Of a stretch of DNA of 64,000 bases, positions 7,976 to 16,295 are shown in pieces (positions within the stretch are counted from its first letter, which is position 1; each line of letters opens with the position of its first letter). A program made the translations under genes and the position numbers. Under the pieces are notes generated by a model. That model worked only from the letters and a program-made list of their open reading frames with translations, searched no databases and was not told the DNA's origin. The DNA is from Chloroflexota bacterium. Its GTDB lineage: Bacteria; Chloroflexota; Anaerolineae; UBA2200. Location of the stretch: assembly GCA_014360755.1 (NCBI GenBank), contig JACIWX010000004.1, positions 201,172-265,171 of the forward strand, read 5' to 3'.

Positions 7976-9400
7976 ATGAAAAAATTGTTTCGCTTGCTTT
8001 TGATCGTTGCGCTTGTCGTCATTAGCCTGCAAATGGCATCCGGTATGGTGGGTGCTCAAGGCTCTTGGGTTTCTGGCTTCATGATTCAGAACCAAGATAC
8101 AGAGAACCCAGCGAATGTGACTATCCAGTTCTATTGGGCGGAAGGCACGCCTAACGCAGGTACGCTGGCGCACTCGTTCACCGACACCATCCTTGCTGGT
8201 AAGGCAAAATCCTACTATACGCCGAGCATTGCTGGCTTGCCTGACGGTTTCATCGGTTCGGTGGTCATTGGATCTGATCGGCCAGTAGCGGCGATCATCA
8301 ATACCCAGCTCCCATCCGGAAGCGGAGCTAGCCCAACCAGTCCGAACCGTGTAGGTACGGCAAGCGGCGTGCCAGAGGCACAGGCCGGCACCACGATGTA
8401 CGTAACGCAGGTCATGAAGGCGGCCTACGGCGGCTGGAGTTCCTATATCGCTGTGCAGAATACCACCGCCGATACTGCATCTGTCACGGTACGATACTAT
8501 GATGCTACCGGTACCGAGGTAGCGACGAATACGCAAACTCTGCACCCCTATTCAACCTATGTATTCCGTCAGGAGAATGAAGCAGGGCTGCCTGCTGGCT
8601 TCGCTGGCTCGGCAAAGATCGAGGCAAACAAGAACATTGCAGTGATCTGCAACTTCTACAACGTCGGCACCAGCGATGCAACCGCTCAGTTCCACAGCTA
8701 CAATGGATTGCCGTCTGGGGCTACTAAGCTGTACGCTCCGCGCGTGGTCAAGAATTACTATGAGTATCAAAGCGGCTTGAGGGTGCAGAATGTAGGGTCA
8801 GCACCGACTACTGTCACAGTGGAGTACAAGTTCGGTACTAATACCTATACGCAGACCTCACCCGCTATTGGACCAGGCCAGGCATGGGGGCCATATATGG
8901 GTAGCCCAGCGCAGTTGCCACCAGAAATGGCTACCGTCTCTGGTTCCGGCTCAGCGATTATCACTGCCAGCCAGCCAGTTATTGCTACGGTCAACGAGGA
9001 TAACCGCACCAAGGGCCAGGGCATTACGTACAACGCCTTCCTCGATGGCCAGGCGACTACCACGGTGCTCTTCCCTCAGGTTACTTCCAAGTTCTATGGA
9101 TACTGCAGTGGTATCCAGATTCAGAATGTGAGCGATGAGGAAGGCACTTTCACCGTTACGTATTCGATGTCTGGGCGGACGGATGTGGTCGTTGGGCCGC
9201 TCACACTCGGTCCTGGTCAGAGCTGGAGCCAGTTCTTGCCGAACGTAATACCTGGGCAAGACTTTAACGGTTCCGCGGTTGTAGTGTGCACCAAGAACAT
9301 TGTGGGCATTGCCAACATGTCTCACCGCAGTGATGTGGATACGCGCTATCCGATGAACTACGGAGACAACTTCACTACCTACAACGGCATCAACAAATAA
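7976..9400 (+). CDS. Secreted four-repeat surface protein of unknown function
   Basis: The 474-residue protein starts with a signal peptide (KKLFRLLLIVALVVISLQ, cleavage probably after VGAQ). The rest is four divergent copies of a domain of about 90-110 residues, near 30-140, 142-250, 259-355 and 369-460. Each has the scheme S-G-x-x-I/V-Q-N, V-T-V-x-Y and a closing GSA-x-I with 'PVIA' or 'NIVGI'. The fold is probably all-beta and the protein extracellular, perhaps a surface layer or adhesin component. No enzymatic motif is visible. It has an optimal AAAGGAG site, its own strong promoter and a strong terminator, so it is a single-gene and probably highly expressed unit. Confidence 0.78.
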   Translation: MKKLFRLLLIVALVVISLQMASGMVGAQGSWVSGFMIQNQDTENPANVTIQFYWAEGTPNAGTLAHSFTDTILAGKAKSYYTPSIAGLPDGFIGSVVIGSDRPVAAIINTQLPSGSGASPTSPNRVGTASGVPEAQAGTTMYVTQVMKAAYGGWSSYIAVQNTTADTASVTVRYYDATGTEVATNTQTLHPYSTYVFRQENEAGLPAGFAGSAKIEANKNIAVICNFYNVGTSDATAQFHSYNGLPSGATKLYAPRVVKNYYEYQSGLRVQNVGSAPTTVTVEYKFGTNTYTQTSPAIGPGQAWGPYMGSPAQLPPEMATVSGSGSAIITASQPVIATVNEDNRTKGQGITYNAFLDGQATTTVLFPQVTSKFYGYCSGIQIQNVSDEEGTFTVTYSMSGRTDVVVGPLTLGPGQSWSQFLPNVIPGQDFNGSAVVVCTKNIVGIANMSHRSDVDTRYPMNYGDNFTTYNGINK

Positions 9401-9420
9401 CCTCGGTGCTAGATCTTGAT

Positions 9421-9456
9421 AAAGAGCCGCCAGATTTACCTGGCGGCTCTTTGTTT
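9421..9456 (+). terminator. Rho-independent terminator
   Basis: A perfect 13-bp stem (AAAGAGCCGCCAG paired with CTGGCGGCTCTTT) with a six-base loop is followed by GTTTAC. It ends the surface-protein transcript. Confidence 0.85.
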
Positions 9457-9538
9457 ACTGCTTACCAGGATCTATGCGACAAGGTGAACTTGTTGTTTTT
9501 TGTTCCCATCACTTGATGTTGCAGAAGGATTACATGTT

Positions 9539-10342
9539 GTGAAGAAGTGGCTCATTAGGCTGTTGAAATCCCTCCATTTGTACAGACCAGCGAAAATCAT
9601 CAAAGATTATATAGCGTACTACGCTCCTTGGACCCTGCGTCACCGTCGTGCATTGATCGCATTCTATGCGCAATTTATTAAAGAGGGTGACTTGTGTTTT
9701 GATATCGGGGCGCACACAGGGGAAAGGGCGCGCATTTTCAGAGAATTAGGAGCAAAAGTAATCTGTGTGGAGCCACAGCGCCCTTGTCTAAGGCAACTCT
9801 ACCAGCGGTTTGGCAACGATCCATATGTAATTATCGTTGACAAAGCTGTTGGCACGCAGGAAGGGTATGCAGAGCTAGTGGTATGCGAAGAGGCTCCGGA
9901 AATCTCTACGATGTCCCGGAAATGGAGAGAGGAAGGCAGGTTTTCCAGAGAGCATGAATGGACCCACTCAGAGCAAGTCGTTGTAACTACGCTAGATGCC
10001 CTCATCCAAACGTATGGTGTACCTGCTTTCTGCAAAATTGATGTAGAAGGTTATGAAGAAGCAGTGCTCAGAGGCCTGACGCGACCTATCCCCGTCATTT
10101 CGTTCGAATTCGTCAAAGAGTTTCTCCCGGAAGCCAAACGCTGTATGGACTATCTCCTCTCCATAGGGCCGGTTGTTTTCAATGCTTGCATTAATGACTC
10201 TACGCAATGGCTCTTCCCCACCTGGGTAACTGCGAATATCCTCTATGAAGCCCTGCTATCTATAGACAATGCACTCCTCTGGGGAGATATTTATGCCAGG
10301 TCTCAAGTTATGGAACCCCTTTCCCTTATATCTTTCAGCTAG
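9539..10342 (+). CDS. FkbM-family methyltransferase
   Basis: This 267-residue SAM-dependent methyltransferase has LCFDIGAHTGERARIF as motif I, VICVEPQRPCLRQL as motif II and the hallmark FCKIDVEGYEEAVLRG of the FkbM family. Such enzymes commonly O-methylate sugars, which fits the nearby glycosyltransferases; the acceptor is not known. GTG at 9539 is chosen because AGAAGGA lies nine bases upstream. An in-frame ATG at 9500 is possible but has no ribosome site. It stands alone between a terminator and a long leader region. Confidence 0.83.
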   Translation: MKKWLIRLLKSLHLYRPAKIIKDYIAYYAPWTLRHRRALIAFYAQFIKEGDLCFDIGAHTGERARIFRELGAKVICVEPQRPCLRQLYQRFGNDPYVIIVDKAVGTQEGYAELVVCEEAPEISTMSRKWREEGRFSREHEWTHSEQVVVTTLDALIQTYGVPAFCKIDVEGYEEAVLRGLTRPIPVISFEFVKEFLPEAKRCMDYLLSIGPVVFNACINDSTQWLFPTWVTANILYEALLSIDNALLWGDIYARSQVMEPLSLISFS

Positions 10343-10389
10343 ATCAGGCATATCTCTCCCAATCTTATGTGAAAGCAGATACGCTTTGT

Positions 10390-10418
10390 TTGACAAATAG
10401 TGGATTTGTGGTTATAAT
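10390..10418 (+). promoter_or_regulatory. Perfect consensus promoter
   Basis: TTGACA (10390-10395), a 17-base spacer and TATAAT (10413-10418) match the housekeeping sigma consensus at every position. Transcription would start near 10425, leaving about 435 untranslated bases before the binding-protein gene at 10861. Confidence 0.85.
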
Positions 10419-10424
10419 TTTGCC

Positions 10425-10860
10425 TCGAAACAGCGCTGTCTCTTATGAGAGGGCCACCCGTTGCTTGCCGTCATTGGATCGAAGGGATTCCGCCTCTTGT
10501 TTCCACGGCTCTCTTCATGCGAAGAGCAGACGGGGCTCGCACGTCATTGAGGACATGAGTAAAGATGTCTAGATAGGCTCTGCGGCGAGCCAAGCTCTCC
10601 TGGAAGGAGTTCAGCGCTTTTTGGTTCTGAGCGGTTATTGAACCAAAAGGCGCAGAATGTGGTGAAAAGTTAAAAAGAAATACTACGGTGCTTCTTCCGT
10701 CTTGTGATGAGTGCCATCTATATCTGTGAACCAGCAGTTTGCAGGACTCAAAAGGGGGTGATTCTACCTTAGCCAAACCAGGTGAACCGCTGGGCTTTTA
10801 CACCGGGGTGGGGTCCCTTTGGTTTCCAGCTTGTAGACCACAGAAAGAAGGAGGGCAAAA
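10425..10860 (+). ncRNA. Long structured 5' leader or small RNA candidate
   Basis: No convincing gene lies in this stretch on either strand. Base-paired elements are frequent. GGCTCGC (near 10534) can pair with GCGAGCC (near 10585). CTCTTC-ATGC-GAAGAG lies near 10511-10526. A 14-bp stem with one G-T pair lies at 10614-10627/10640-10653 with a 12-base loop. A terminator-like hairpin (AGCC...CAG/CTGGGCT then TTTT) lies at about 10771-10800. This looks like a regulatory leader of the ABC operon or a separate RNA. No known riboswitch core was recognised. Confidence 0.45.
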
Positions 10861-13221
10861 GTGAAAAGCAAGGTTTGGACTCTCATCGCTGTTTTCGTGG
10901 TAATTAGTATGGTGCTGGCGTCCTGCCGACCAGCGGCTACGCCAACGCCCACGCCGACACCCAAGCCGACTCCTGTTCCGCCCACGCCAGTGCCACCAAC
11001 AGCCACGCCAAAACCCAAGCTCAAAATCACAGTGGCTACTGATGCAACCTGGCCGCCGTTCGAGTACGTTGATGAAACAACCAAAGAGTTTGTGGGCTTC
11101 GACATTGACCTGATGAAGGCTATTGCCGAAGCAGCTGGCTTTGAGGTGGAATTCGTCAACGTCGCTTGGGATCCTCTGCTAGCAGGTATGGCCACTGGCC
11201 AATACGACGCGGCCATCTCGGCCATGACCATCACGGAAGAGCGGGCGAAGCAATTTGATTTCTCTGAACCCTACTACAACGCTGGCCAGCTCATCGCCGT
11301 GCGCATCGATGATGACCGAATCAAAGGTCCAGCAGACTTGGCGGGCAAAGTAGTAGGAGCGCAGCTTGGTACGACCGGCGCTATGGAAGTGGAAAAGATC
11401 GCTGGGGCCACGCTCAAGAACTATGACACGATTGACCAGGCTTTCCTGGATCTCATCAATGGTCAGATTGACGCCGTGGTGGCTGACAACCCATTGGTGG
11501 CGGGTTATGTCGGGAAATACGCGGACAAGATCAAGAGCGTTGGCGAGCCCTTCACCGAGGAGTACTACGGCATTGCCGTGAAGAAGAACGCACCTGAGAT
11601 CTTGGAAGCCATTAACAGAGGCCTCAAGGCGGTAAAGGAGAAGGGAATCATCGCCCAACTCGAGGAGAAATGGATCAAGGCAGCAGTAGCCGCTGCACCA
11701 GAACCGACACCGGAAGCAGCGTGCGTATTGAAGTCGGTGGAGAAGGTGGATGACTATACCGTACGGTTCACTTTCCATCGTCCCCATGCTCCCTTCCTGG
11801 CGCAGTTGGCTTCGGCGATGATGCCCATGGTGAGCCCTGCCGCGGTAATGAAGTATATGGACGAGAGCTTCCGGAACCCCGTAGGCACAGGGCCGATGAA
11901 GTTTGTAGAGTGGAAGCCAGAGGACACCATCACCATCGTACGCAACGACGATTACTGGGGTGAAAAAGCCAAGCTGCAGAAGATGGTCTTCCGTGTCATC
12001 AAAGAGGATACGGCCCGGCTTTTGGAACTGCAGGCAGGGACGATTGACGGTGCCGACAGCATCCGGCCTGATGACATCCCCGTGGTCAAAGCGGATCCGA
12101 ATCTGGCGTTGTACCTGCGCCCGGCATTCACCATCGGCTACCTGGGCATGAACACGGACCGTGAACCCTTCAATAAGCTTGAAGTGCGCCAAGCCATCAA
12201 CCATGCTATTGACAAGCAGGCCATTGTCAACGCTGTTGCACCTGAGACAGGGCAGCCAGCCAGTCAATACCTGCCGCCATTGATGTGGGGCTACAACGAA
12301 GATATTGTGGATTATGAGTATAACCCCGCCAAGGCGAAGGAACTGCTGGCCAAGGCCGGTTATCCTGATGGCTTCGAGCTGTACTTGTGGTACCTGCCGG
12401 TGCGCCGCTCCTACTTCCCTGAGGCAAAGCTGATCGCGGAGATTATCCAAAGCCAACTCAAGGCGATTGGCATTAACTGCCATCTGGTGACCTACGACTG
12501 GGGCACTTACCTGTACAAGATTCGCCACGACGAAGCTGACCTGTGGATGCTGGGCTGGATGTCTGACTTTGGCGATCCGGATAACAACCTGTTCACCTTC
12601 TTCAGCGGCTCTACTGATAGCTGGGCCAAGGGCCCGCCTGACAAGGAACTGTATGACCTGCTGGTCAAAGCCAGGTCAGAGCCTGACATCGCCAAACGCA
12701 CCGAGTTGTACAAGCAAGCCAACCAGCGCATCCACGACATTGCTCTGGGCGTACCGATCATGCACAACGCGGGCGCCTTCGCTGCCAAGAAGGAAATCAA
12801 AGGCATCGTCCCCGACCCATTCTATTTGGAGTACTGGTGGGATATCGAGACCCCCACTGGCACGTTCATCTGGGGCCGGGCTGGAGATGCTGTGGGCTTG
12901 GATGCTTGGGACGAGACGGACGGCGAATCCTTCATGGTCACCAACCAGATCTTTGAAGGATTGTACGCCCGGAAGCCAGGTTCGACCGAAATCGAGCCGA
13001 AGCTAGCCGATGGGATGCCTGAAGTCTCCGCCGACGGTTTGGTTTGGACGATCAAGCTCAAGAAGGGCATCAAGTTCCATGACGGCACGGACTTTAATGC
13101 CGATGCGGTGGTCTTTAACATCGAGCGGGCTTGGGATCCGAACCATCCTTACCGCAACACCGCCCACACCAATGAGTATGTCTACTTTGCTGACTTCTTT
13201 GGCGGATTCAAGGGAGAATAG
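10861..13221 (+). CDS. Hybrid ABC substrate-binding lipoprotein: SBP_bac_3 domain plus circularly permuted SBP_bac_5 domain
   Basis: The 786-residue protein begins with a lipoprotein signal (VLASC, Cys22) and a Pro/Thr stalk. Residues about 52-278 are an amino-acid-binding SBP_bac_3 domain (ATDATWPPFEYV, GFDIDLMKAIAEAAGF, AMTITEERAKQFDFSEPYY). After PEPTPEAA comes the C-terminal three quarters of an oligopeptide-binding SBP_bac_5 domain (about 288-664), starting CVLKSVEKVDDYTVRF. The N-terminal quarter of an SBP_bac_5 domain follows (about 667-786: GTFIWGRAGDAVGL to FFGGFKGE) and then a stop. In ordinary family members the FKGE segment leads directly into CVLKSVEKVDD, so the two parts are in swapped order. 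It may be a working permutant, a rearranged gene or an assembly fault. The GTG start follows AAGGAGGG. Confidence 0.85.
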   Translation: MKSKVWTLIAVFVVISMVLASCRPAATPTPTPTPKPTPVPPTPVPPTATPKPKLKITVATDATWPPFEYVDETTKEFVGFDIDLMKAIAEAAGFEVEFVNVAWDPLLAGMATGQYDAAISAMTITEERAKQFDFSEPYYNAGQLIAVRIDDDRIKGPADLAGKVVGAQLGTTGAMEVEKIAGATLKNYDTIDQAFLDLINGQIDAVVADNPLVAGYVGKYADKIKSVGEPFTEEYYGIAVKKNAPEILEAINRGLKAVKEKGIIAQLEEKWIKAAVAAAPEPTPEAACVLKSVEKVDDYTVRFTFHRPHAPFLAQLASAMMPMVSPAAVMKYMDESFRNPVGTGPMKFVEWKPEDTITIVRNDDYWGEKAKLQKMVFRVIKEDTARLLELQAGTIDGADSIRPDDIPVVKADPNLALYLRPAFTIGYLGMNTDREPFNKLEVRQAINHAIDKQAIVNAVAPETGQPASQYLPPLMWGYNEDIVDYEYNPAKAKELLAKAGYPDGFELYLWYLPVRRSYFPEAKLIAEIIQSQLKAIGINCHLVTYDWGTYLYKIRHDEADLWMLGWMSDFGDPDNNLFTFFSGSTDSWAKGPPDKELYDLLVKARSEPDIAKRTELYKQANQRIHDIALGVPIMHNAGAFAAKKEIKGIVPDPFYLEYWWDIETPTGTFIWGRAGDAVGLDAWDETDGESFMVTNQIFEGLYARKPGSTEIEPKLADGMPEVSADGLVWTIKLKKGIKFHDGTDFNADAVVFNIERAWDPNHPYRNTAHTNEYVYFADFFGGFKGE

Positions 13222-13244
13222 GTTCGTCTGCAATGCAATCTAAC

Positions 13245-13280
13245 CTACAGTGCAGGGAGGTTCTTCTCCCTGCACTGTAG
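13245..13280 (+). repeat. Perfect 15-bp hairpin between binding protein and permease
   Basis: CTACAGTGCAGGGAG pairs perfectly with CTCCCTGCACTGTAG across a six-base loop. No T tract follows (CCTGAC), so it is more likely an mRNA-stabilising or processing hairpin, which lets the binding protein be made in excess of the permeases, than a full terminator. Confidence 0.7.
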
Positions 13281-13299
13281 CCTGACAAGGGGATAGACA

Positions 13300-14379
13300 T
13301 TGACTCGCTATATTGTCCAGCGTTTGATATTATTGTTTTTTGTTTTATTGGGGATTTCGGTCATCACTTTTACTATGATGCACCTCGTTCCAGGCACCCC
13401 TGCTGATGTCATGCTGGGGGAGCATGCTACGGACGAGAAAGTGGCGCGCTTCAGAAAAGCCTATGGCCTTGATGACCCCATCCTTATCCAATACCTGCGT
13501 TATCTGAGCAAAATCGCACGGGGCGATTTTGGACGTTCTGTGCGTACTAATTTTCTGGTCACAGAGGAGTTGGCGCAGCGGCTGCCGGCCACGGTGGAAC
13601 TCACTTTAGGCGCCATGTTTGTGGCGTGCCTAATTGGAATCCCGGCGGGCATTCTCGCTGCCTATCATCATAATTCGTTTTTCGACTTGATTACCATGAT
13701 TGGCAGCCTCATCGGTGTCTCTATGCCCGTTTTTTGGCTTGGTTTGGTCCTGAGCTATATTTTTGGCTTCCGACTGCACTTGCTCCCCCCTTCTGCCCGC
13801 CTGACGGTGGGAGTGGAATTGCCTACCATCACGGAAGTGTACAACCTGCGTGCCATCTTTACTGGCTCCTTTGGCAACAAAATCATCGCGCTCAGTGACT
13901 TTCTCTCGAATTTTTACATTTTCACTGCATTGGTCACTGGCAATCCAGAAGCCTTCATTGATGCTCTGAAGCATCTCATTCTCCCTTCTCTGGCTCTGGG
14001 TACCATTCCTATGGCGAATATTGCGCGCATGACCCGTAGCAGCCTGCTCGAGGTCCTGGGACAGGACTATATCCGCACTGCCCGGGCAAAGGGCTTGTCG
14101 GAACGCGTGGTCATCCTAGTCCATGCTTTAAAGAATGCGTTCCTGCCCATTATCACCGTTATCGGCCTCCTGTTGGGTGGCCTGTTAAGCGGCGCTATTT
14201 TGACCGAAACCATTTTCTCCTGGCCAGGTATGGGCCGCTTGATCGTGGATCGCGTTCTGGCGCGGGATTATCCGGCCGTGCAGGGTGGTGTCATGGTTAC
14301 TGCGCTATTATTTGTATGCATCAATCTTTTGGTGGACGTATCCTATGCTTACCTTGATCCCCGTATCCGTTATGAATAG
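13300..14379 (+). CDS. Dipeptide/oligopeptide ABC permease, DppB/OppB type
   Basis: The 359-residue membrane protein starts with the classic TRYIVQRLILLFFVLLGIS segment and has the extracytoplasmic HLVPGTPADVML motif. Its EAA loop is DYIRTARAKGLSERVVILVHALKNAF. Six transmembrane helices are expected. It is somewhat longer than the usual 310-340 residues because of an extra stretch around residues 165-215. TTG is the start, with AAGGGG upstream. It would pair with the DppC-type permease that follows; no DppD/F ATPases are present, only the GlnQ-type ATPase at the end of the operon. Confidence 0.88.
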   Translation: MTRYIVQRLILLFFVLLGISVITFTMMHLVPGTPADVMLGEHATDEKVARFRKAYGLDDPILIQYLRYLSKIARGDFGRSVRTNFLVTEELAQRLPATVELTLGAMFVACLIGIPAGILAAYHHNSFFDLITMIGSLIGVSMPVFWLGLVLSYIFGFRLHLLPPSARLTVGVELPTITEVYNLRAIFTGSFGNKIIALSDFLSNFYIFTALVTGNPEAFIDALKHLILPSLALGTIPMANIARMTRSSLLEVLGQDYIRTARAKGLSERVVILVHALKNAFLPIITVIGLLLGGLLSGAILTETIFSWPGMGRLIVDRVLARDYPAVQGGVMVTALLFVCINLLVDVSYAYLDPRIRYE

Positions 14380-14471
14380 GACATGTATCGCGATCTCCCG
14401 GGAAAGTGGGAACACATCCCAATGTGTATGGCTGACCTGGGTATTCCGTGCGCTCCAATAAGAGGATGAAA

Positions 14472-15371
14472 ATGAGCCTGGCGGAACTGAAAGAAAGCAG
14501 TGTTACTTTCCAATTGGAGAAGCGAGCCCCAACCAGCCTATGGCGGGATGCCATACGCCGTTTGTTGCGTAACAAACTGGCTATCGTGGGTATGGTCATC
14601 TTAGGCGTTTTTCTCCTTTGTGCGCTATTTGCTCCGCTTATCGCTCCCCATGATCCGTTGGAGCAAAGGTTAGTTTTACGCCGTCAGCCACCCTCACGGC
14701 AGTATCCCTTTGGCCTGGATGATTTGGGGCGTGACATCTTAAGCCGCGTTATCTTTGGTGCTCAACTCTCTCTGCGCGTAGGTGTGCTGTCGGTCAGCCT
14801 AGCCATTATCTTTGGTACTTTGCTTGGGCTTGTATCTGGCTACCTAGGAGGCTGGGCAGATAACTTGATCATGCGCCTGATGGATATCGCTTTGGCTTTC
14901 CCAGCCATGCTACTGGCTATCGCGATTGTGGCTATTCTAGGACCCGGCCTGATGAATATGTTGATCGCGATCGCCCTCGTTTCTATCCCTACGTACGCTC
15001 GTTTGGTTCGTGCTCAGGTGCTATCTGTCAAAGCACAGGATTATATTCTCGCCGCGCGGGCAATTGGTGTGACTCACAGCCGCATACTCTTTCGCAACAT
15101 CCTGCCCAACTCAATCACCCCCATCATTGTCCAAGGCACGCTGGGCATTGCTTCAGCCATCTTGGATGCGGCAGGCCTCAGTTTCCTGGGGCTGGGAGCT
15201 CAGCCACCCACGCCAGAGTGGGGAGCCATGCTAGGAGAAGGCAGGTTCTCCATGTTCACTGCGCCTCACATCATCATTTTCCCAGGCCTGGCGATCATGC
15301 TCACTGTTTTGGGCTTCAATCTCCTGGGCGACGGCCTGCGTGATGCCTTGGACCCACGCCTGCGTATGTAG
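14472..15371 (+). CDS. Dipeptide/oligopeptide ABC permease, DppC/OppC type
   Basis: The 299-residue permease has the N-terminal OppC-type helix (LLRNKLAIVGMVILGVFLL), the YPFGLDDLGRDILSRVIFGAQ signature of DppC proteins and the EAA loop QDYILAARAIGVTHSRILFRNILPN. ATG at 14472 is preferred because AAGAGGA lies about six bases upstream; ATG at 14466 is an alternative. The gap to the previous gene holds a small ACACAT/ATGTGT hairpin near 14410. It is the partner of the upstream permease in a heterodimeric channel. Confidence 0.88.
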   Translation: MSLAELKESSVTFQLEKRAPTSLWRDAIRRLLRNKLAIVGMVILGVFLLCALFAPLIAPHDPLEQRLVLRRQPPSRQYPFGLDDLGRDILSRVIFGAQLSLRVGVLSVSLAIIFGTLLGLVSGYLGGWADNLIMRLMDIALAFPAMLLAIAIVAILGPGLMNMLIAIALVSIPTYARLVRAQVLSVKAQDYILAARAIGVTHSRILFRNILPNSITPIIVQGTLGIASAILDAAGLSFLGLGAQPPTPEWGAMLGEGRFSMFTAPHIIIFPGLAIMLTVLGFNLLGDGLRDALDPRLRM

Positions 15372-15449
15372 ACATGTAGAGTCGGTTGAAAGTGTCCATC
15401 AGTAACTATCCCCAATAGCATTTATGCCATTAATGAAGGGATTTTTGTT

Positions 15450-16295
15450 ATGACACCCGATGAGATACGTATTAAACGCATAACCATTACTGCCACTGAA
15501 GAGGTCAAGCCCCTGTGGGAACGCATTGACCGTTGGTGGCTGCTCTTTTTTGCCGTGCTTCTTATCACATCGCTCCTGATCCTCTACCGGCCAGATCCTT
15601 ATGGGCGCATCTTTGTTTTTCTGCAAGACGGCATTCGCGTGACCATGAGCATAACTGTAGTCTCCTTCTTGTTGATTCTGCTAGTAGGACTGATTGGAGG
15701 GCTGGGTCGTATTGCGAAGAACCCTCTTATTAAAGGCATCGCTTCGATATATGTTGAAATCATCCGAGGCATTCCACTTTTGGTGCAGCTTCTATTCATT
15801 TACTATGCTTCGCCTATCCTGTTGCGGGATTTTGGCACAAAACTAATTGGTTTGTGGCCTAGTATGGCCAATCGGCTGATCAACATCAAATTGAATCCTT
15901 TTGGTGCCGCTGTAGCAGGCCTGACCATTTGTTACGGCGCTTATATGTCGGAAATCTTCCGTGCGGGTATCGAGTCTATTCCCAAAGGGCAGATGGAAGC
16001 AGCACGTTCGTTGGGCATGAGTTATTTCCAGGCGATGCGGTACGTCATTTTGCCGCAGGCAGTGCGTGTGATCTTGCCCCCAGTGGGCAATGAATTTGTG
16101 GCACTCTTGAAGGATTCTTCGCTGGTCTCTGTCGTGGCTGTAGCCGACATGACACGCAGGGGGCGCGAGTTTATGGCCAGCACCTTCCTGGCCCTTGAGA
16201 CCTGGATGATGGTCGCCTTGTTGTACCTAGTAATGACTTTATTTCTCTCGCGCATTGTAGCCTATCTGGAGAGGAAAACGAGCTTTGTCCGATAA
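15450..16295 (+). CDS. Polar amino acid ABC permease (HisM/GlnP type)
   Basis: The 281-residue protein has a short cytoplasmic lead, a first helix near residue 30 and then a permease domain of the His/Glu/Gln/Arg family: GIRVTMSITVVSFLL, EIIRGIPLLVQLLFIYY and the EAA loop MEAARSLGMSYFQAMRYVILPQAVRVILPP. These differ clearly from the dipeptide permeases upstream. AAGGGA lies before the ATG. It overlaps the ATPase gene by 11 bases, so the two are translationally coupled and belong together; the SBP_bac_3 domain at 10861 is the natural binding partner. Confidence 0.9.
   Translation: MTPDEIRIKRITITATEEVKPLWERIDRWWLLFFAVLLITSLLILYRPDPYGRIFVFLQDGIRVTMSITVVSFLLILLVGLIGGLGRIAKNPLIKGIASIYVEIIRGIPLLVQLLFIYYASPILLRDFGTKLIGLWPSMANRLINIKLNPFGAAVAGLTICYGAYMSEIFRAGIESIPKGQMEAARSLGMSYFQAMRYVILPQAVRVILPPVGNEFVALLKDSSLVSVVAVADMTRRGREFMASTFLALETWMMVALLYLVMTLFLSRIVAYLERKTSFVR

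Noticed and set aside
10753..10770. tmRNA 5' end, from GGGGGTGATTCT
   Set aside because: The conserved GGATTCGAC that should follow is absent, and there is no matching 3' acceptor end or tag reading frame.
10471..10776. 101-residue reading frame on the minus strand in the leader
   Set aside because: It has no ribosome site, no recognisable domain, and lies opposite strongly structured RNA downstream of a perfect promoter.
10425..10860. T-box riboswitch upstream of the amino-acid-type ABC operon
   Set aside because: TGAGGACATGAGTA and the nearby GGCT-loop-AGCC hairpin recall stem I, but the required TGGNACCGCG antiterminator sequence is missing (only GGGTGGGGTCCC is present) and the stem I arms do not pair.
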